Source: Nitrospira sp.
Lineage (GTDB): Bacteria; Nitrospirota; Nitrospiria; Nitrospirales; Nitrospiraceae
Assembly (NCBI GenBank): GCA_025361385.1
Contig: JANYAJ010000139.1
Location: 1-6,753 of the forward strand
Length of the DNA stretch: 6,753 nt
Direction: 5' to 3'
A program made the translations under genes and the position numbers. Shown here piece by piece: positions 5,981-6,753 of this stretch (its first letter is position 1; each line of letters opens with the position of its first letter). The notes under the pieces are model-generated. The model saw nothing but the letters and a program-made list of their open reading frames with translations. It ran no database searches and had not been told where the DNA came from.

Positions 5981-6753
5981 TTAACAACAACCCCCACCGG
6001 GCAACTGCATCCGTTTTTCTTCATCATCATGATGAATCGTGGTCTGCAGTCTTCCCGGCGAACTCCCACAGAGGGTGATGTCCGATGATGGCGCGCCCGT
6101 CCGGTCGAGGACGTTTGCAGCCATTGCCTCGACATCGGAAGCGAGCAGTTGCCGGACAGAGACGTTGACCGCCATGGTCATGTTCTTGATCATCGCGTCC
6201 GGACCGACCAAGGTGCGCTGCTCGCGCTGCCATTCGACCAGCTGATTGCACGCCTGTTCCAGAACCCAGGCACCGATCGGCACGATCAAACCGCTCTCTT
6301 CGACCAACGGAATGAACTCCGCCGGATGCACGATTCCGCGGTCTGGATGGTTCCAACGCAGCAGCGCCTCGACGCTGATCATGGTTCCCGACGAGATGTC
6401 CACCACGGGTTGGTAGTGCAGCGTGAACTCCTCGCGGTCGAGTGCTCTGTGGAGCTGCGAGGCGGTGAAGAAACGGTGTTCGGCCTTGAAGCGCAACGTC
6501 TCGTCGAACAATTCCATCCGACCTTTGCCACGCTCCTTGGCTCGGTACATGGCGGCATCGGAATCCTTGAGCATGCTCTCCGGCGTCGCATCCTCGTCAG
6601 CGATCACGATGCCGAGGCTGGCAGTCATGTGCACCTCTTGGGCGCCGATCGACCACGGCTCGGCGAGCGCGCCGAGGACACGCGTGGCGATCTGCTCGAT
6701 CTCGTATGTGGTGACGTCGTCGCAGACGATGACGAACTCGTCTCCGCCGAACC
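5981..6753 (-). CDS. GGDEF-EAL protein, N-terminus outside window, EAL domain truncated
   Basis: GGDEF domains make cyclic di-GMP and EAL domains degrade it. The 256 visible residues begin at F-G-G-D-E-F (1-6), so the cyclase signature is intact; the rest of GGDEF follows, including A-S-L-G-I (44-48) and the A-A-M-Y-R-A-K-E-R-G-K-G-R block (66-78). The EAL domain starts near 108 with L-H-Y-Q-P-V-V-D. It keeps E128-A-L in the E-A-L-L-R-W context, F-I-P-L-V-E-E-S-G-L-I and N195 in A-V-N-V-S. After D-I-T-L (224-227), where E-I-T-E-S should follow, homology stops at about 6070. An unrelated 29-residue tail then runs to a TAA, and neither other frame restores EAL. The domain is about half length and lacks the later metal-binding and catalytic acids, so phosphodiesterase activity is very unlikely while cyclase activity could remain. 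Functional gene or decaying pseudogene cannot be told apart here. The long, well-conserved GGDEF-EAL stretch looks like actinobacterial homologues to me, hinting at transfer (inference). Confidence 0.85.
   Translation of the reverse strand, partial: FGGDEFVIVCDDVTTYEIEQIATRVLGALAEPWSIGAQEVHMTASLGIVIADEDATPESMLKDSDAAMYRAKERGKGRMELFDETLRFKAEHRFFTASQLHRALDREEFTLHYQPVVDISSGTMISVEALLRWNHPDRGIVHPAEFIPLVEESGLIVPIGAWVLEQACNQLVEWQREQRTLVGPDAMIKNMTMAVNVSVRQLLASDVEAMAANVLDRTGAPSSDITLCGSSPGRLQTTIHHDDEEKRMQLPGGGCC

Noticed and set aside
6020..6036. TTCATCAT-ATGATGAA palindrome with one central base in the tail of the GGDEF-EAL gene
   Set aside because: Built from a simple CAT/ATG repeat, short and without a following T-run, so I do not assign a function.
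5497..6078. Plus-strand open frame of 193 codons
   Set aside because: Antisense to yajQ and the end of the GGDEF-EAL gene; His/Leu/Arg-rich shadow with no motif.

Overview
The window looks like chromosomal DNA from a Gram-negative bacterium, most plausibly Nitrospira or a close relative. This is inference from gene order, protein character and moderately high GC; no rRNA or other phylogenetic marker is present. It holds six protein genes. Five are on the minus strand and one is on the plus strand.

Positions 1-2658 (minus strand) are the head of a division and cell-wall (dcw) operon, in the order rsmH, ftsL, ftsI. The genes are joined by 4-base stop/start overlaps (ATGA, then GTGA), so translation is probably coupled. 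ftsI runs off the window edge just before its KTG motif should appear. A near-consensus sigma70-type promoter (2706-2733) drives the operon. Downstream of it lie AGTGGG(A/T) repeats spaced 10 bases apart, which look like a MraZ operator, yet mraZ itself, normally the first gene of this operon, is absent.

Positions 2734-3147 are a long divergent intergenic region with no convincing gene. It contains a 12-bp inverted repeat, a weak terminator-like hairpin and a perfect 22-bp palindrome. From 3148 to 4182 (plus strand) lies an unrecognised exported protein with a four-cysteine, helix-rich body and a tail of two short-repeat arrays.

Positions 4221-5246 (minus) encode a lipoprotein predicted to fold as a seven-bladed Asp-box beta-propeller. 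Downstream of yajQ, 5268-5395 is a 128-base imperfect palindrome that looks like a dispersed repeat element. yajQ (5395-5892, minus) encodes a YajQ-family nucleotide-binding protein, some members of which bind cyclic di-GMP. Upstream of yajQ, after a GCGAGA-rich hairpin, is the 3' end of a GGDEF-EAL gene (5981-6753). Its EAL domain breaks off just before the conserved E-x-T-E-S motif and is replaced by an unrelated 29-residue tail. A diguanylate cyclase with a dead phosphodiesterase domain next to a possible cyclic di-GMP receptor hints at a signalling pair, although the break may simply mark gene decay.
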